NCBI GenBank assembly: GCA_037381085.1
Contig: JARRRD010000006.1
Location: 1 to 64,000, forward strand
Origin: JARRRD01 sp037381085
GTDB lineage: Bacteria > Nitrospirota > Thermodesulfovibrionia > Thermodesulfovibrionales > UBA6898
Reading direction: 5' to 3'
DNA length: 64,000 nucleotides
Each line of letters begins with the position of its first letter. Position 1 is the first letter of the stretch. The translations under genes and the position numbers were made by a program. The notes under the pieces are model-generated. The model worked only from the letters and a program-made list of their open reading frames with translations, had not been told where the DNA came from and ran no database searches. Shown piece after piece: positions 8,966-17,169 of the stretch.

Positions 8966-8981
8966 TGGCATTGCTTTTGCT
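8966..8981 (+). promoter_or_regulatory. Sigma-54 (-24/-12) promoter candidate
   Basis: TTGGCATTGCTTTTGCT has GG at 8967-8968 and GC at 8979-8980 with exactly 10 bases between them, and matches the TGGCA and TTGCT consensus blocks. The predicted start is near 8992 on the plus strand. The next gene on that strand starts at 9437, so the leader would be about 445 bases and would include both hairpins described below. The A/T-rich upstream sequence (8880-8945) could bind an activator, but I see no clear dyad. Confidence 0.55.
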
Positions 8982-9064
8982 ATATAGTCTTACATTACCT
9001 GCATTACCTGATTTTTCAGGACAAGCGAAGCTTTTTTGGGCTGGGGTAAAAGCCGCACAGGGGA

Positions 9065-9106
9065 GCAACGAAAGAATTCAGGGTGTCCCCTGAATTCTTT
9101 CGTTGC
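9065..9106. repeat. Perfect 19-bp inverted repeat (palindromic element)
   Basis: Arms 9065-9083 and 9088-9106 (GCAACGAAAGAATTCAGGG and its complement) are perfectly complementary around the loop TGTC. The core GTGTCCCCTGAATT resembles palindromes that accompany REP-associated or Y1-type transposases in many genomes, a recognition made from memory. No T-tract follows, so it is not a typical terminator. Confidence 0.75.
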
Positions 9107-9108
9107 GA

Positions 9109-9160
9109 GAGATCCGGTCAGAATATGCTGACAGGGGATACAGGCACCTGACCGGATCTC
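9109..9160. repeat. 13-bp inverted repeat with long loop
   Basis: GAGATCCGGTCAG (9109-9121) and CTGACCGGATCTC (9148-9160) are perfectly complementary around 26 bases. It starts three bases after the 19-bp hairpin. Together they could form a double stem in the leader of the radical SAM gene at 9437 or be the ends of a tiny mobile element. The rest of 8832-9436 shows no gene. Confidence 0.65.
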
Positions 9161-9436
9161 CGCAGTACAACATCGACAATTGCCGAACGTTGACCGACCG
9201 AAGATCCGCCATTTCTCTGCCCGGGATGCTGCGCAATCAGTGTGCGTCATACGGACTCTCATCCACATGTAGGCAAAACACTGACTTGACAATCATCCCC
9301 ATTCCTGATATCAATTTAATTATGTATGCGTTTAATGCATGTGAAAGTGGCATGTCGCACTTTCGAGGCGCTGACAGTACAACATAACAGGCCCGGAAAT
9401 AGCAGGATCCACTTCCGGGATAATAAGGAGAAGACG

Positions 9437-10885
9437 ATGGAACTCAACACGCTTTGGCAAAAGCTCTCCCCTGACATCCTAAATTTCCTGCTTCAAAGAG
9501 ATTTTGTCCGAAAGATGGTTCTGAAGAAGGCTGAAGAGAAACTGTATCACTCTTTTGTTGTACAAAACGAAGAGAACCGCCCTCCTCTCGTGCAGGAGGC
9601 CCGCTGCCTTATGCTTAAGAACCTGTTGCAGACCGTGAACAAGGCTCTTTCCGACGGACGCATCGCGCCCAACGTCTTCAAAGCCATTACCGGCAATTTC
9701 ATAGGCAGGCTGCTGCTCGGGGAAGAGGACCGGGCGGCGCACTTTTTCACCAAAAATGGTATTTACCCACCCGCGTTCCTCACTATAAGCCCAACCAAGA
9801 GATGCAACCTCTTCTGCACAGGCTGCTATGCATCCAGTTCGTCGGGTTCCGCCGAGACGCTGAGCTACAACGTCTTGAACAGGATCATCAGGGAAAAGAA
9901 GGAACTCTGGGGGTCCTACTTTAATGTCATCTCCGGGGGAGAGCCCCTGCTATACCGGGACCAGGGCAAGGGTCTCCTCGATGTCGTGGAGGAAAACCGG
10001 GACTGCTACTTCATGATGTACACCAACAGCACGCTGATTACAAAGGACGTGGCCAACAGGATGGCCGAACTCGGCAACATAACACCGGCCATATCGGTTG
10101 AGGGTTTCGAAAAGGAGACGGATGCGCGCCGGGGCAAGGGGGTGTATGCCAAGATAATGCGGGCAATGGACAATCTTACCGAAGCGGGGGTCCCCTTCGG
10201 CGTCAGTGTAACGGCAACAAGATACAACACGGATATAATTATGGCCGATGAGTTCACCGACTTCTATTTCAACAAGAAAGGGGCGATCTACGGGTGGGTC
10301 TTCCAGTACATGCCGATCGGGAGGAGCATCACTGTGGACCTCATGATAACCCCGGAGCAGCGGCTCGCCCTCTTCAAGAACGAGCAGAGGATGATCAAGG
10401 AGTCGAAAATCTTTCTGGTGGACTTCTGGAACGGCGGTCCCTACGCCCTGGGATGCATATCGGCGGGAAGACCGGGGGGATATTTCTACATCGACTGGAA
10501 CGGCAACATGGCGCCCTGTGCGTTCTTCCCTTACTACCTGTCAAACATCAATGACATATACCGCGAGGGCAAGACCCTTAACGACGTGCTATTTTCACCC
10601 TACTTCGAATCGATCCGCAAGTGGCAGAACGACTACGGCTACCGTCAGCCCCCGGAGAAGGTGAACAACCTCATAGTGCCTTGCCTGATCAGGGATCACT
10701 TTGACAGCGCCCACAGCATCATCAAGACCTTCGATGCCAAACCTCTGGATGAAAACGCGGCGCAGGCCCTGCAGGATGAGGACTACCGCAGGAGGATGGC
10801 GCAGTACGGTAAGGACGTCCACTTGCTGACGAGGGACGTCTGGGAAGCCGAGTTCATGGGGAAGAAACAAGAGGATGTGGCGTAG
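9437..10885 (+). CDS. Radical SAM/SPASM-like protein of unknown substrate
   Basis: The 482-residue protein carries the radical SAM cluster motif RCNLFCTGCYASS (C-x3-C-x2-C) around residue 120, SAM-binding VISGGEPLL, and a C-terminal region with YIDWNGNMAPCAFFPYY and a later Cys, suggesting an auxiliary-cluster (SPASM-type) domain. The first 110 residues are helical and not part of the radical SAM core. Start ATG 9437 has AAGGAG upstream; the longer frame from 9326 lacks support. It is followed after 9 bp by a B12-binding radical SAM gene. Which molecule the pair modifies cannot be told from the sequence. Confidence 0.85.
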   Translation: MELNTLWQKLSPDILNFLLQRDFVRKMVLKKAEEKLYHSFVVQNEENRPPLVQEARCLMLKNLLQTVNKALSDGRIAPNVFKAITGNFIGRLLLGEEDRAAHFFTKNGIYPPAFLTISPTKRCNLFCTGCYASSSSGSAETLSYNVLNRIIREKKELWGSYFNVISGGEPLLYRDQGKGLLDVVEENRDCYFMMYTNSTLITKDVANRMAELGNITPAISVEGFEKETDARRGKGVYAKIMRAMDNLTEAGVPFGVSVTATRYNTDIIMADEFTDFYFNKKGAIYGWVFQYMPIGRSITVDLMITPEQRLALFKNEQRMIKESKIFLVDFWNGGPYALGCISAGRPGGYFYIDWNGNMAPCAFFPYYLSNINDIYREGKTLNDVLFSPYFESIRKWQNDYGYRQPPEKVNNLIVPCLIRDHFDSAHSIIKTFDAKPLDENAAQALQDEDYRRRMAQYGKDVHLLTRDVWEAEFMGKKQEDVA

Positions 10886-10894
10886 GGCGGGGCC

Positions 10895-12265
10895 ATGGAA
10901 GTAAAGAATATCTCTTTCATAGAAGTTAAGTCGCCCTGCGCCAATATTTTCAGCAAGTTCCCCATGCCTCGCCTGGGGGCTGTCCTGCTTTCGACGATAC
11001 TGAAAGAAAAAGGGTACAACGTAAGGGTGTTCATCGAAGATCTGGCGGAACCGGATTGGTCGTTCATCATGAACTCCGACCTCGTCTGTATCTCGACCAT
11101 AACTTCCACGGCCCTCAGGGCCTATGAAACGGGCGATATTTTAAAGGCAAAGGGTATACCCGTTATAATGGGCGGGGCCCATCCCTCGTTCCTCCCGGAC
11201 GAGACGCTCGCGCATTGCGATTACGTCGTGAGAGGCGAGGGGGATATGACCCTTTTTGAACTGCTCAGTCATCTTGAAAAAGGGAAGCCGGAGTTGTCTT
11301 CGATAAACGGACTCTCCTACAGGGACAAATCGGGCGCGATCCGCCACACTCCTCAGAGGCCGCTTCTCGAAGATCTCGACAGTCTTCCCGATCCCGATTT
11401 TTCTCTCGTACATAAATGGAAGCCTTCAAATACTTATCCTGTCGCGACTTCGAGGGGATGCCCCTTCAACTGCAATTTCTGTTCTGTTGTCAACATGTTC
11501 GGGAGAAAGTGCAGGTTCCGGTCGGTTGAGGCCACGGTCGGTCACATGAAGCATGTGGCTTCCATCTCAAGGGCCACGAAATTCTTTGTCGATGACAACT
11601 TCGCCGCCGACAAGGCAAGGACAAAAGAGATATTACGGGGCATGATCGCTGAAAGGATAAAGACAAAATGGTCGGCCCAGGTCAGAACAGACGTTGCCCG
11701 CGACGATGAGCTGCTGAAACTCATGGCCGATTCGGGCTGTGTCAACACTTTCATAGGATTCGAGTCGATAAATTCGGACACACTGAAGGCTTACAACAAG
11801 AAGCAGGATCTGGACGACATAGTGAAATGCATCCGCAAGGTAAAGGACCACGGGATAAGGATCCACGGGATGTTCGTCCTGGGAGCCGACACTGACGATG
11901 TGGACACGATCAGAAAGACCGCCGATTTCGCATCCAGGCATGGTATCAATACGGTGCAGTTCATGGTGCTCACACCTTTGCCCGGAACGGCTTTTTATAA
12001 AGAGATGAAGACCTCCGGCAGGCTCCTGCACAACGATTGGAGCAAGTACGACATGCTCCATATAGTCTTCAGGCCGGAAAATATTTCTCCTGACACCTTA
12101 TACGTCGAACACATGAAGGCGGTGGGAAGGTTTTACTCCTGGAAATACATATTCAGGAACCTCTCACGGTTTGATTTCTTCCATGCGGCCGTGGGACTCT
12201 ATGGCAAGAAGGCTGCGAAAGACCTGCTTGCAGAGGCGACGGCCCAGAACTCTCCGGGATATTGA
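10895..12265 (+). CDS. B12-binding-domain radical SAM protein (BchE/methylase-like)
   Basis: 456 residues. The N-terminal half (about 1-150) has the cobalamin-binding fold pattern (LSTILKEKGYNVRVF, VIMGGAHPSFLPDE, YVVRGEGD), followed by the radical SAM motif SRGCPFNCNFCS and FVDDNFAAD, IGFESIN and GMFVLGAD blocks of the Elp3-like core. No classical DxHxxG cobalamin loop is evident. Such proteins methylate or cyclise unactivated carbons in lipids, tetrapyrroles or natural products. The gene follows another radical SAM gene by 9 bp, so they probably act on one pathway. Confidence 0.85.
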   Translation: MEVKNISFIEVKSPCANIFSKFPMPRLGAVLLSTILKEKGYNVRVFIEDLAEPDWSFIMNSDLVCISTITSTALRAYETGDILKAKGIPVIMGGAHPSFLPDETLAHCDYVVRGEGDMTLFELLSHLEKGKPELSSINGLSYRDKSGAIRHTPQRPLLEDLDSLPDPDFSLVHKWKPSNTYPVATSRGCPFNCNFCSVVNMFGRKCRFRSVEATVGHMKHVASISRATKFFVDDNFAADKARTKEILRGMIAERIKTKWSAQVRTDVARDDELLKLMADSGCVNTFIGFESINSDTLKAYNKKQDLDDIVKCIRKVKDHGIRIHGMFVLGADTDDVDTIRKTADFASRHGINTVQFMVLTPLPGTAFYKEMKTSGRLLHNDWSKYDMLHIVFRPENISPDTLYVEHMKAVGRFYSWKYIFRNLSRFDFFHAAVGLYGKKAAKDLLAEATAQNSPGY

Positions 12266-12277
12266 CGACCAACAGGA

Positions 12278-12343
12278 ATTTCACCACGGAGGCACGGAGA
12301 AATCAAGTGGTCATCTTAAGACATTCTCCGTGTCCCCGTGCCT
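12278..12343. repeat. Dispersed TTTCACCAC(G/A)GAG repeat copy
   Basis: The block from 12278 (TTTCACCACGGAGGCACGGA) resembles 34761-34792 (TTTCACCACAGAGACACGAA) and, on the other strand, 41500-41521. The inner end at 12325-12343 (TTCTCCGTGTCCCCGTGCC) is partly complementary to the first block. It is a short intergenic repeat common in environmental genomes, sitting 3' of the radical SAM pair. Confidence 0.55.
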
Positions 12344-12377
12344 TACCGGTTAATTTTCATTCTATTTTTCGACGAAC

Positions 12378-12695
12378 CTACTTGAACGTCTTCAATATAT
12401 AATTGGCTATTTTCTTTGCGTCCCTGTCGGAAACCATTTGCCTGGTAAACTGTGTCATGCCAGGCCCCGGGTTCCTCATCTTGCCCATGATGTCAGCGGC
12501 GGTCTTCACGCCATGCTTGTCCCTGTCTTTCTTGTGCAGCGTAAAATCAGGGTTGACTACGTTGCTGCCATTGGGATGGCAGGGAGAACAATTATTTTCA
12601 AACAACTCTTCGCCCGTCTTTCCATTTGCTCCCGCTGTCTGCAGGAAACAGAACACGAGAGACACTGAAAGTAGCGCCAACACTATCTTCTTCAT
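12378..12695 (-). CDS. Periplasmic monoheme cytochrome c
   Basis: 105 residues: a signal peptide (MKKIVLALLSVSLVFCFLQT, cleavage near AGA) and one heme site CSPCH, with a likely axial Met in PGPGMTQFT, as in small class I cytochromes. The start at 12695 is chosen because AAAGGAGG lies just upstream, inside the longer frame. It probably shuttles electrons to the adjacent caa3-type oxidase, although a 277-bp gap separates it from ctaB. Confidence 0.88.
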   Translation of the reverse strand: MKKIVLALLSVSLVFCFLQTAGANGKTGEELFENNCSPCHPNGSNVVNPDFTLHKKDRDKHGVKTAADIMGKMRNPGPGMTQFTRQMVSDRDAKKIANYILKTFK

Positions 12696-12972
12696 GGTTC
12701 CATCCTCCTTTTTTGACATCTTAGTAAAAAGTCTTTCCTGTACCAGTCAGCCTGTACCCAAATCCCCGGTCAGGTCCTTACCCGGGAATCCACTCTTGCC
12801 TCGCAGTTGTGGTTACCCTGGACAACAGCTCCCCGACCACTGCCTTCGAGGACACGCTTTGCCGCTGTGACAACTTTCTACACGTCCGTCCTTTTAAGTT
12901 TAAAACTTGGAACGGATATCGACAAATACCTGGATAAATTTTACTACAAACAGGATTTTCTTCAACTCCTTA

Positions 12973-13845
12973 TCAGAACTGAAAAAATCTGTCGACAGCC
13001 AGGATAATCATTACGAGAGCCATCCCTGCATTCATCCCCCTAAATGCGAATGAGCAATCGCCCTTCTCCGCTTTTCCCAAGAGAAGCATGATGCCGTTTC
13101 CTATGAGCCAGAGTGAGACAACAAAAAGAGAGACATTCACCGGAAGACTTTTGGTTACGCCGCAGGCGCCCATCAACATACAGCTTACCGCAACCGAACT
13201 GATCCAGACAAAACTCATTCTTACTATCTGGTCCCATTCAAATACGGAAGTCAGGGACGGCAGTCCCGCCCGTTCATATTCTTCGCCATGATCAAGGAGA
13301 AACAGCCAGAAATGTGGCACCTGCCACATGAAAAAGAAAAAACAGAGGAACAGCAATCTGGGGTCCAGAAGATTTCCACCCGCTGCGACCCAGCCGATAG
13401 CCGGAGGCGCCGCCCCGACCAGCCCTCCCGGGAGCACGGCAAAGGCCGTCTTTCTCTTCAACCAGGTGTATACCCCGTTGTACCAGACGACCGTGAAGGC
13501 ACCCAGAGCGAGGGCGTAGGTATTTCCCCCGAGTGCCAGTAATATACATCCCGAAAAAAGGAGTGCGACAGAGAAGAGAAGAGCGCCGCGCGGTGCCACC
13601 CTCCCTGAAGGGAGGGACCGGGACCGGGTACGATGCATTCGTGCATCAGTCGCCCTCTCGCAGTACTGATTGAGTGCGCTTGCACCGCATGCGAGAACAA
13701 AAACCGCCGACATCACGCCGGCCAGCCTCCAGCCGGCACCGCGGACAAGGAGAAAGCCCGCTCCCGCTGAAAAGGCCGAAAACAGCGAGACCGTCATTCT
13801 GCAGAGACTGGCATAGGGGGCGGCAGTCACACGCAGTATTTTCAT
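12973..13845 (-). CDS. ctaB: Protoheme IX farnesyltransferase (heme O synthase)
   Basis: Adds the farnesyl chain to heme B to make heme O for heme-copper oxidases. 290 residues with about eight hydrophobic helices and the UbiA-type motif NQYCERATDARMHRTRSR followed by SLPSG; a second polar loop shows WLKRKT and LDHGEEYERAGLPSL. The start ATG overlaps the coxB stop by 4 bp, so it is the last gene of the oxidase operon. The gene looks intact, unlike coxC and subunit IV upstream. Confidence 0.93.
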   Translation of the reverse strand: MKILRVTAAPYASLCRMTVSLFSAFSAGAGFLLVRGAGWRLAGVMSAVFVLACGASALNQYCERATDARMHRTRSRSLPSGRVAPRGALLFSVALLFSGCILLALGGNTYALALGAFTVVWYNGVYTWLKRKTAFAVLPGGLVGAAPPAIGWVAAGGNLLDPRLLFLCFFFFMWQVPHFWLFLLDHGEEYERAGLPSLTSVFEWDQIVRMSFVWISSVAVSCMLMGACGVTKSLPVNVSLFVVSLWLIGNGIMLLLGKAEKGDCSFAFRGMNAGMALVMIILAVDRFFQF

Positions 13846-14750
13846 TTCAATGTCCTGATATAAGATATGATGTCTTCTATCTCCTCATGCGTTACGGGAA
13901 GAGTCGGCATCACCGGCGGAAAGCCTTTCACGATATCGGCCTTGGGATGCTTTATGGAGCGCTCGATATACTCGTCGTCGGCTGTAATCGTTCTTTCCCT
14001 GCCGTCGGTCACGACAATCACTTTACTCCCGTAAAGGCCCTTGAAGGTCGGCCCCACTTTCTTCGTGCCGTCAGTGGTGTGACATCCGAGACATCCCTTG
14101 GACTGAAGGAGTTCTCTCCCTTTGGCCACCGGTGTTTTTGCCGCTTTCGCTCTTGCCTCGTACCACTCTTCGAAGTCGCTGTCCTTCATGGCTATTAACT
14201 TGGAACGCATGTGGGAGTGGCCCAGGCCGCAGTATTCGGTGCAAAAGATGTCGTACGTGCCGGGCTCGTCCGCCGTAAACCAGAGATGGGTCGTCATTCC
14301 CGGAACGCAGTCCTCCTTTATCCTGAAGGCCGGGATGAAGAAACTGTGTATGACGTCTTCCGATGTCATCTCAAGTTTGACCGGCTTCCCCACCGGCACC
14401 CTCAGCACGTCGCTTCCTTTTCCGTTCTGATACTTAAAGGACCATTGCCACTGCCGGCCAATGACATTAATCGGCATGGCGTTCTTCGGTGCATTGCGTA
14501 TGTAGCCAAAATTCACCCAGCCGAAGTAGAACATGATCAGAACGAGCACTGTAGGAACGATAGTCCATGTTATCTCCAGTGGAATGCTGTCCTTGACTTC
14601 GGATGCCCGGGCGTTTTTCTTACTGTTATACTTAAAGAGAAAGGCCAGCATCGTGACAGTAACCATTACAAGAAGTACGACACACATCACCGTAACGATG
14701 TCGAAGGCGCTTCTAATTTCTCCCGCTGTATTTGACGGTTCGATGAACAT
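13842..14750 (-). CDS. coxB: Cytochrome c oxidase subunit II with fused cytochrome c (caa3 type)
   Basis: 302 residues. Two N-terminal transmembrane helices anchor a CuA domain with all expected ligands (IHSFFIPAFR and DIFCTEYCGLGHSHM). A C-terminal cytochrome c domain carries GCLGCH and PTFKGLYG, so electrons enter through its own heme, as in caa3 oxidases. The final Met ligand is likely in FPPVMPTLP. It follows the broken subunit IV with only a 3-bp gap and overlaps ctaB. No damage is visible in this gene. Confidence 0.95.
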   Translation of the reverse strand: MFIEPSNTAGEIRSAFDIVTVMCVVLLVMVTVTMLAFLFKYNSKKNARASEVKDSIPLEITWTIVPTVLVLIMFYFGWVNFGYIRNAPKNAMPINVIGRQWQWSFKYQNGKGSDVLRVPVGKPVKLEMTSEDVIHSFFIPAFRIKEDCVPGMTTHLWFTADEPGTYDIFCTEYCGLGHSHMRSKLIAMKDSDFEEWYEARAKAAKTPVAKGRELLQSKGCLGCHTTDGTKKVGPTFKGLYGSKVIVVTDGRERTITADDEYIERSIKHPKADIVKGFPPVMPTLPVTHEEIEDIISYIRTLK

Positions 14751-14753
14751 GGA

Positions 14754-15056
14754 TCACCCCGCCCTGAACCATACGTCAGAAAAGGTAAAAAGAATAATCA
14801 GCGTCAACACGGCGATAGCCATAAATACCACCAATTTCAGAAATTTCCCCTCATGCCTCAAATTCATGAAGAAAACAAGGTCCAGAAGTGCCATACAGGA
14901 GGCTATTATGATATTCAGCGGTACCATGATTCACTTGACGAGTATCTGGGAGACGGCAATATTCAGGGCCAGCAACAAAAGCAGTATCACCCAGATAAAG
15001 ACATACGTCCTGTAGCCGACTATGCTGAATCCTTCTCTTGTTTTGTTTTGTTCCAT
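14754..15056 (-). pseudogene. Cytochrome c oxidase subunit IV (COX4-like) interrupted by in-frame TGA
   Basis: Hand translation gives a first piece (15056-14931, 41 residues, beginning MEQNKTREGFSIVGYRTYVF, one transmembrane helix), a TGA at 14933-14931, then in the same frame a second piece from ATG 14927 to 14754 (57 residues, with LDLVFFMNLRHEGKFLKL and LFTFSDVWFRAG). FM(N/H)LRHEGKFLKL is a hallmark of prokaryotic COX4. Joined across the TGA the two give about 100 residues, the usual length. It is therefore a nonsense mutation, a read error, or a natural split into two peptides. It lies between coxC and coxB. Elsewhere in the window TGA is an ordinary stop. Confidence 0.8.
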
Positions 15057-15062
15057 AATCTC

Positions 15063-15598
15063 CTACGTAACCAGATAAAACAGCGGAAAGAGGTATATCC
15101 AGACCATATCCACAAAATGCCAGTAGAGTCCCGCATTTTCAAGTCGCACAGGATAGTCCTTGTTAATCTTTCCAGTCGCTGTGTAATACATCATGAAAGA
15201 GATGACTATTATGCCGGCCAGAACATGCAGGCCATGCAGTCCCGTCATTACGTAATAAAGTCCGAAATAGAGAGTTCCGTGCCCTTTATGATCAGGAATA
15301 TCACTCCGGAAACCACGGTTAACGCCTGCAAAATCACCGATAATTTGTTGTTACCTCTCTTTACTGCGGTTATCGCCGCAGCCATGAACAGGCTGCTCGT
15401 AAGCAGCAGCACGGTATTTATAGAGCCCAACACCAGATTCTCTTCCGAAGCTCCGGCATGAAACTGATCCGGGAACCTGTAGCGGAAGACAGAATAGAGC
15501 AGAAACATGCCGCCGAAAAATAATATCTCCGTCAGCAGGAAAAACCACATCCCGTACTTGGCACCCCCGTAATCCCTCTCTTCCCGCTTGTCTTCCAT
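15063..15598 (-). pseudogene. coxC: Cytochrome c oxidase subunit III, frameshifted with internal deletion
   Basis: The 5' part (15598-15248, from ATG 15598 behind GAGGAG) encodes helices with KYGMWFFLLTEILFFGGMF and LGSINTVLLLTSSLFMAAA, ending at IIKGTELSISDFIT plus stop. The 3' part is in another frame: TLYFGLYYVMTGLHGLHVLAG, then LENAGLYWHFVDMVWIYLFP and the C-terminus at 15063. In intact relatives roughly 20-30 residues separate IKGxE from LYFGLYxVMTGLH; here they almost touch, so the lesion is a deletion plus frameshift near 15255-15285. The product should not be a functional subunit III. Confidence 0.85.
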
Positions 15599-15624
15599 TG
15601 CACTCTCCTCTTCAATTCCAGTCT

Positions 15625-17169
15625 TCATTCCCCGTCTCCGATTACCGGTATCTCCCCGAAATTCTCGCTGGGAGGAGGTGACGGCACGGTCCATTCGAGT
15701 GTCCTTCCTCCCCAGGGATCGGACGGGGCCTTCTCCCCCCTGAACAATGAACGTATCAGGTTTCCGAACATGATGATGAGCCCTACCGCGAGTATCCATG
15801 ATCCGACCGTGGATATTACATTTCCGGTATGAAATCTCGGGGGATAATCGAAATACCTCCTGGGCATGCCTTCATACCCCAGAATGAACATGGGAAAATA
15901 GAGGACGTTGAACCCGATAAAAAGAAGGAACCAGCCCAGTTTGGCCAGCCTCTCGCTGTACATCTTCCCGAACATCTTCGGAAACCAGTAATGCAGCCCC
16001 GCAAAAATGGCAAAGCCGCCTCCTCCGAACATGACGTAGTGAAAATGCCCGACAATCCAATAGGTGCCGTGCAGCTGCAGGTTCGGGGCCAGGGCGCCCT
16101 GGATAAGGCCCGTCAGTCCGCCGATCGAAAAAAGGAAGAGGAAAGAAAGGGCGTAGAGCATCGGCGAATCAGCGACGATCGACCCCTTGTAAAGCGTCCC
16201 CAGCCAGTTAAAGATTTTTACACCGGTGGGAATCGCCACCAAAAAAGTGATGAAGGAAAAAATGACCCTGGCGGTGTTGCTCATTCCGCTGACAAACATA
16301 TGGTGCCCCCAAACAAAATACCCCACTATGGCAATCCCCAGCGCTGAAAAAACCACCGCATGATAACCGTAAATCCTCTTCCGTGCAAAGACGGGGATGA
16401 TCTCGCTGATGACACCCATGGCCGGCAGTATCATGATGTAAACGGCGGGGTGGGAATACGTCCAGAACAGATGTTCATAGAGTATCGGATCGCCGCCTTT
16501 CGTCGGGTCGAAGAAGCCGATGCCGGCAATCCTGCCCAGTATGATGAATACAAGGGTAATGGCCAGGACCGGGGTCGCCAGCATCTGCACCCAGCCGGTG
16601 GCATAGAGGGTCCATGCAAACAGGGGCATCTTGAACCACGTCATCCCGGGGGCCCTCATGCGATGGATCGTGGTAACGAAGTTCAGGCCCGTGAGGATGG
16701 AAGAAAAGCCCAGCACAAAGACACCCAGCACGGCCAGTGCTATATTCGCCTTCACCCGGATACTGTAAGGCGCATAGAACGTCCACCCGGTGTCGGGCGG
16801 TGTGCCGTGAAGAAAAATGGCGAACGCAACTATCGTCGCGCCAGTCAGATATATCCACCACGAAAGGCGGTTTAAGCGTGGAAAGGCGACATCCCGTGCG
16901 CCTATCATAATCGGCAGGAAAAAATTTCCGAAGGCCACGGGCAGCCCCGGGATGATAAACAGGAAGATCATGATGATCCCGTGTATGGTAAACAGCTCGT
17001 TATATCTCTGCGCCCCCATAAACCTGCCGGGTGACAACAGGTTGAGACGTATGAGAAGACCCATCATCACACCCACAGAAAAAAACGAAAGAAGCCAGCC
17101 GAGTATGCCGCGGCGCCCTCCTCCGTCGTGGTAAAAGCTGCTTTGCAGGTCCATGTTGCCGTCTTCCAC
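15625..17169 (-). CDS. coxA: Cytochrome c oxidase subunit I (A2/caa3 type)
   Basis: 514 residues from GTG 17169, behind GGAGGAGAT. Heme and CuB ligands are present: FTIHGIIMIF, YSHPAVY, VWGHH and VGHFHYVMFGG. The YSHPAV motif in place of GHPEVY marks the A2 subtype, and the K-channel lysine is in PTGVKIFNWL. Two oddities: residue 368 in LHGTYW is Gly (codon GGC) where D in HDTY normally helps bind Mg, and the N-terminal TTDHKxIG block is replaced by FYHDGGGRRG. The frame is otherwise complete, with about 12 helices. It lies in sco-coxA-coxC-coxIV-coxB-ctaB. Confidence 0.93.
   Translation of the reverse strand: MEDGNMDLQSSFYHDGGGRRGILGWLLSFFSVGVMMGLLIRLNLLSPGRFMGAQRYNELFTIHGIIMIFLFIIPGLPVAFGNFFLPIMIGARDVAFPRLNRLSWWIYLTGATIVAFAIFLHGTPPDTGWTFYAPYSIRVKANIALAVLGVFVLGFSSILTGLNFVTTIHRMRAPGMTWFKMPLFAWTLYATGWVQMLATPVLAITLVFIILGRIAGIGFFDPTKGGDPILYEHLFWTYSHPAVYIMILPAMGVISEIIPVFARKRIYGYHAVVFSALGIAIVGYFVWGHHMFVSGMSNTARVIFSFITFLVAIPTGVKIFNWLGTLYKGSIVADSPMLYALSFLFLFSIGGLTGLIQGALAPNLQLHGTYWIVGHFHYVMFGGGGFAIFAGLHYWFPKMFGKMYSERLAKLGWFLLFIGFNVLYFPMFILGYEGMPRRYFDYPPRFHTGNVISTVGSWILAVGLIIMFGNLIRSLFRGEKAPSDPWGGRTLEWTVPSPPPSENFGEIPVIGDGE

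Noticed and set aside
9065..9160. CRISPR array or intrinsic terminators
   Set aside because: There are two different single dyads, not regularly spaced identical repeats, and no T-run follows either one.
14931..14933. Selenocysteine or recoded TGA in subunit IV
   Set aside because: No Sec-containing COX4 is known to me, no SECIS-like stem follows, and TGA terminates pssA, zwf and other genes normally.
15063..15248. A separate 61-residue membrane protein starting MTGLHGLHVLAG
   Set aside because: It is the C-terminal part of subunit III; upstream codons in the same frame (TLYFGLYYV) continue the family match, so it is not an independent gene.
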